A DNA stretch of 64,000 nucleotides from Festucalex cinctus. Taxonomy: Eukaryota; Chordata; Actinopteri; Syngnathiformes; Syngnathidae. Below are positions 60,312 through 64,000 of the stretch, piece by piece. A program made the position numbers and the translations under genes. Each line of letters starts with the position of its first letter. Within the stretch, counting starts at the first letter, position 1. The stretch is from the NCBI RefSeq assembly GCF_051991245.1, contig NC_135425.1:14305598-14369597 (forward strand). The letters run 5' to 3'. Under the pieces are notes generated by a model that was given only the letters and a program-made list of their open reading frames with translations, made no database searches and was not told the origin of the DNA.

Positions 60312-60719
60312 TTTAAAAGGATACTTGACTCATTGAACAATTTTCAGCAGTGAAAAGTTCAGATTTTGTCCAGAATGAATTTAATAACTTCATCATCTTT
60401 CATGTACAATTAATATCTTTAAAAACTATTTTTTCCTCTTGTTGTCTACTGATGATGACATCACCTGTGCTGAGGAAGTAGATAACGACCAATCATGGCT
60501 CACCTGTTTTCTGGGGTTTGGTCAGCAAACTGAGCCATGATTGGTCATTACCGACTTCCTCAGCTGGTGATGTCATCCTCAGTCGACAGCAAGTAAAAAT
60601 ATAACTTTTTAAAGGTATTAATTGTACATGAAAAATAAGGAACTTACCATATTAATTATAGACAAAATATTAACTTTTTACTGCTGAAAATGGCTCAATG
60701 AGTCAAGTATCCCTTTAAA
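60312..60719. mobile_element. Foldback MITE, complete copy
   Basis: Same family as 56558: the left end is TTTAAAAGGATACTTGACTC and the right end GAGTCAAGTATCCCTTTAAA. The arms carry CCAATCATGGCTCA and TGAGCCATGATTGG around a short GTTTTCTGGGG-type centre. Confidence 0.8.
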
Positions 60720-60734
60720 AAAAAAAAATGCTCA

Positions 60735-60916
60735 AATCGGTAACACACAATTGAATTGTGTTAGTCCAAAGTGAATATATTAAGTTTAATTATGAGTTCA
60801 TTAAACGTAATATATTCATCAGAATTAAGTTAATCCAAGTGACTCCAATCCAAAGTATTGAGTTTAATGAACTCAAACTTAATACATTTACTTTGGACTA
60901 ACGTGTGTTACCGATT
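60735..60916. mobile_element. Short palindromic MITE-like repeat
   Basis: The termini AATCGGTAACACAC and GTGTGTTACCGATT are exact inverted repeats, followed inside by TTAGTCCAAAGT and its complement ACTTTGGACTAA. It lies 16 bp beyond the foldback MITE at 60312. No clear target duplication was seen. Confidence 0.6.
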
Positions 60917-61758
60917 GAAGTGATTTTTTATTTTTATTTTTTTTAATTGGTCAGCAATTACATTTGTAATCTTAATGTGGTTCAACAATTCTTTTTTTTT
61001 TTTTTAAATGTATCAAATATCCCATCAACTAATCAATTCAGTAAAAAAACAAAAACAAAAACAAAAAAATTGTTTAAAATATTAAACAATACCAGTACAC
61101 AATGTGCATGTGAAGTGTAGGTATTTACTGTCACATTCTACATTTTGTGACTTTTAATGTGTGTGGCTTTAAAAGGCAAGTCATGGTGAGTGACGTGGAT
61201 GCCAGTGAGAATTCCGCTGAAAGTTTAAACAGCAAGATAGCTACAGATGATATTTTATTCATCCCATGAGGGCAATTAAAGCAGAACTTACATATAAATT
61301 ATTGTGTTAATAATTGGTACAAACAACAAGTAATGGCAATCAAACAAGAAATAAAAGTATTTACCCCCAAAAATAGGTTACACTGCAATACGATCTGTTA
61401 AACGTGACCGTGCATAAGTACGACAAGCATGGATCTCAAATGGGGCAATATCATCATGTGGGAGCGCATATGTGTCACCGTGCATCATGTCATTTGTCGC
61501 ACTTAATCAGTGGTGCGTTTAGCCTTTGTTTGCCTATGGTCGAAAGTCAAGCGAGCCCCAAGCAGCCTCCAATCCCATAATCTCCACTTTCCAAAAATGA
61601 GAACTGCCAGCTTCAAATATGTATTGCTTGCTTGTTAGTGAGCGAACACGCTAAGCAGGATTAGAACCGTTTTCCCTGATAAAAATGCCTCACAGTGCTG
61701 TTATGTGAGGGATCGAGACAAACAACTATGGAGAGTGGAACAGGGCACATTGAGTGTA

Positions 61759-61759
<1 letters not shown>

Positions 61760-61791
<32 letters not shown>
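61760..61791. repeat. (ATT)n microsatellite
   Basis: About ten ATT units in the region upstream of CSGALNACT1. Confidence 0.95.
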
Positions 61792-62018
61792 CTCCTCTGT
61801 GTGGCCTTATTTTCCAAATTTCTATTAAAATGAAAAATTAATCATCCTTAGCACACGCACACATACCATTGAATCATTGCGTATATAAAAGTTATCACGT
61901 TAATAAAAGTACCACACTTTTTTTTAGTAGACTATGACAACATACATCACTTGATTCCTGATTACCGCAAGCACATTTGAAACATCCATTCACATAAACA
62001 TTCACCCGGACATCTTAC

Positions 62019-62190
62019 CTCTCGCCCCGGTGATTGGTTCACTCCAGGTGGTGGTCCAGTTGCGGCGCCACTCCGCCGGTCCTCAGCGGACACCAGCTGC
62101 CAGCAGCAGAGCGGGTGTGAACGAGCGTTGGTGGCACCGCCTCGCCTCATCAAGTCGGCAAACACCGGAACGACGCGAGTGTCTCCTTCA
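62019..62190 (-). other. CSGALNACT1: Candidate noncoding first exon / promoter of CSGALNACT1
   Basis: On the minus strand a GC-rich, CpG-containing segment ends in GAGAG|gtaagatg, a near-ideal donor (GAG|GTAAG). It stands out from AT-rich flanks and lies 11.1 kb upstream of the coding start. Human CSGALNACT1 also has noncoding 5' exons. The matching acceptor might be ttgacgcaag just before the ATG (near 50915-50919). The 5' boundary is a guess; the short ATG-containing frame in it is taken as a possible upstream ORF, not a gene. Confidence 0.45.
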
Positions 62191-64000
62191 AAGTAAGACT
62201 ATGAACGTGACAGCGTTGTGATATCGCATTAAAATAAACATTTCGTCCATTAATGAGTAACAAGACTTTAGGTAGCTAACCAAAGCGCCTGAATGAAAAT
62301 ATCACTACTTTTCAACTTTTGTATTTACTTTAAACTATTTACTAAAATATAAAGTAGTTAAATGTTGTTTGCGTAAATATAAAGTAGTTGAATGTCGTAA
62401 AAATTCATTCATGTAGTTTTCACTTTTTTCCTCCAGTCGAACAACAATTCAACACTACAAGCTAGCTAATTGATGCTAATAACTGAACTATTTCGCGAAT
62501 TGTGCTAATTTCTAGTGTATACGAAAGTTGACGAAACTGCAGCAACAAGAAATGTGTACTTGGTTTGAAAATCCACCATTTCAATGAAATGTGTACACTG
62601 TACAGTAGTCTTGTGACTTCAAATTTACTTCCCTTTGGACAACTTAATGGCAAAACTGAACCGAGAGGCACAATTATAAAATAAATAATACTACATAAAC
62701 TGCAATTTTCTAAGAAATATACTTCAAAAACATAAAACTAGCCAACATTTGGATTTCCAAAACCTCCTAAATGATCACTGAATCAAGCATTACCAAGTAT
62801 TAGATTAACAAATAAGAAACAACCTCGTATGTGTTCGATTTTGGATCAGGCTCGACTTTCCCAATTCATTTATTTTGAAGGTATGCAAGGAAGTTCGAGC
62901 CTGCGTGGGGTGCTTGACAACCTCCATGCAGGTTCCTTGCCCTCTCCTTCCATCCATGCGCTCACTCAAATAAAGACATCCTTGTTAGTGCCTTCAACAC
63001 GCTGTTGAAGTAGCAGGAAACACTACCGCCTTTCATGATGGTCAATGACTGACTGCAAACATCTACATAAAGATCCACCTTCATCTGAACTGACGTGTAC
63101 AATGTGGTTCTGGTCCGAATATTGTCGTCTTGGTGGGATTCGCAGTTCGACTGGTTATTGATGACGTTTGTATAAATATTGGTGGAGAGAATGATAATCT
63201 AGGCAAAAAAAGTCAAAATGTCGGTCTAATAGACATTGCGGTATTGTACTGTTTTGGTACAGAATTTTTTTGAATAGGAGCCACCGCGCTTATAGACGCC
63301 CCAAATTAATGGTGCACTTGAAAATTAAACGCCACACCTCAACAGATAACTCACTTGAACTATTGAGAATTAGGGATAGTAGAAGATGGAATAGTTCATT
63401 GCATGAGAAGGGACATTTGAATTGATCATGATGGATTAAGTATTTTTATTAATGTTTTTAAACATATGGATTAAGACTAAAACAACAAAAATTGTTTTAA
63501 TTTAGATACCTCTTTATTATTTTTTTTTTTTTCATGAGATATTAGGGGTGTAATGGTAAGCCTGCCCCTGGCTCTGGGGTTCAATCAAGCCACGTTTAAT
63601 TTAATAAGAATAATTAAAAAAACAAAACAAACAAACAAACAAAAAACAGGAGCTTTGAGAAAGTACCAGTACGTATTCAAAGGAAGGGATATACTGCCAC
63701 CTGCTGGGCAGTACTAAAGATTGCAGCATAAGTCTTTAAATGTTTTTTTTTTTTTTTTTTTTTCATTAAGTTCTAAAGTGGATTAACTAAAGCCCTATGG
63801 GAACAAATAAGTACGTTTGCATGCTCATTTTGATGTTTAAAAAAATAAATAAATAAAAATCTGAAACAGAGAAACATCTAGAGGAAGAAAAGTCAGGAAA
63901 CTATAACTTGTTTTATTATGTGTACACAGTCAAAACAGGTCAACATTTGACAACAAAAAACAAATGATGGTTAGAAGTATACATACGTGGTTATAACAAA
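62191..64000. other. Right flank, no gene recognised
   Basis: AT-rich sequence with T-runs (63518, 63747). A possible left end of a hAT element TAGGGGTGTAATGG lies at about 63544. Nothing coding is supported. Confidence 0.5.

Larger units (their letters stand above)
50909..62018. other. Region upstream of CSGALNACT1 coding start, probably its first intron
   Basis: No coding gene is supported in these 11 kb. It holds the MITEs at 51671, 56080, 56558, 58021, 60312 and 60735, the inverted repeat copy at 54790, CA-rich tracts, the promoter-like segment near 59.1 kb and a GC-richer stretch at about 53100-53280. Confidence 0.6.

Noticed and set aside
62030..62221. Plus-strand 63-codon frame near 62.1 kb
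   Set aside because: Antisense to the GC-rich candidate first exon; no family similarity.

Overview
This is vertebrate nuclear DNA, almost certainly from a teleost fish. Every gene is split into many short exons with GT-AG (twice GC-AG) borders. Introns are compact (often 70-120 bp) and AT-rich, and the repeats are fish-type hAT MITEs, (GGAT)n-tailed retroposons and CA/TA microsatellites. The species cannot be fixed from sequence alone. Exons were found by hand, by matching translated blocks to the vertebrate protein families from memory and requiring reading-frame continuity across each splice. No database search was run.

Layout. (1) 1-10874, minus strand: DHX29, the 40S-associated DEVH helicase of translation initiation; 24 complete coding exons and the start of a 25th, with the C-terminal end outside the window. 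(2) 10875-11060: a 186-bp shared divergent promoter. (3) 11061-25599, plus strand: MTREX (SKIV2L2/MTR4), the nuclear exosome helicase, complete in 27 coding exons (1036 aa). (4) 26346-35433, minus strand: PLPP1, a lipid phosphate phosphatase, complete, with two mutually exclusive second exons; it converges tail to tail on MTREX. (5) 38585-50908, minus strand: CSGALNACT1, the Golgi chondroitin N-acetylgalactosaminyltransferase, complete in 7 coding exons (573 aa). Its noncoding 5' part probably extends to about 62.2 kb, leaving a >11-kb first intron full of transposon relics.

The DHX29-MTREX-PLPP1 order and orientation equal those I recall for human chromosome 5q11.2, whereas CSGALNACT1 lies on a different human chromosome, so a lineage break falls between 35.4 and 38.6 kb. 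The genes do not form one pathway. DHX29 and MTREX are both RNA helicases (cytoplasmic initiation, nuclear decay) that share a promoter region; the other two act on lipids and proteoglycans in membranes.

I found no convincing undescribed system. The observations most worth a second look are two GC-AG introns in MTREX, a (UG)25 run inside a 114-nt DHX29 intron, the conserved exon duplication in PLPP1, four hAT MITEs with perfect 8-bp target duplications, a three-layer nested transposon in a PLPP1 intron, a repeat family carrying Pol III-like boxes, several minisatellites of palindromic GGGTCA units, and an orphan promoter-like CpG segment near 59.1 kb.
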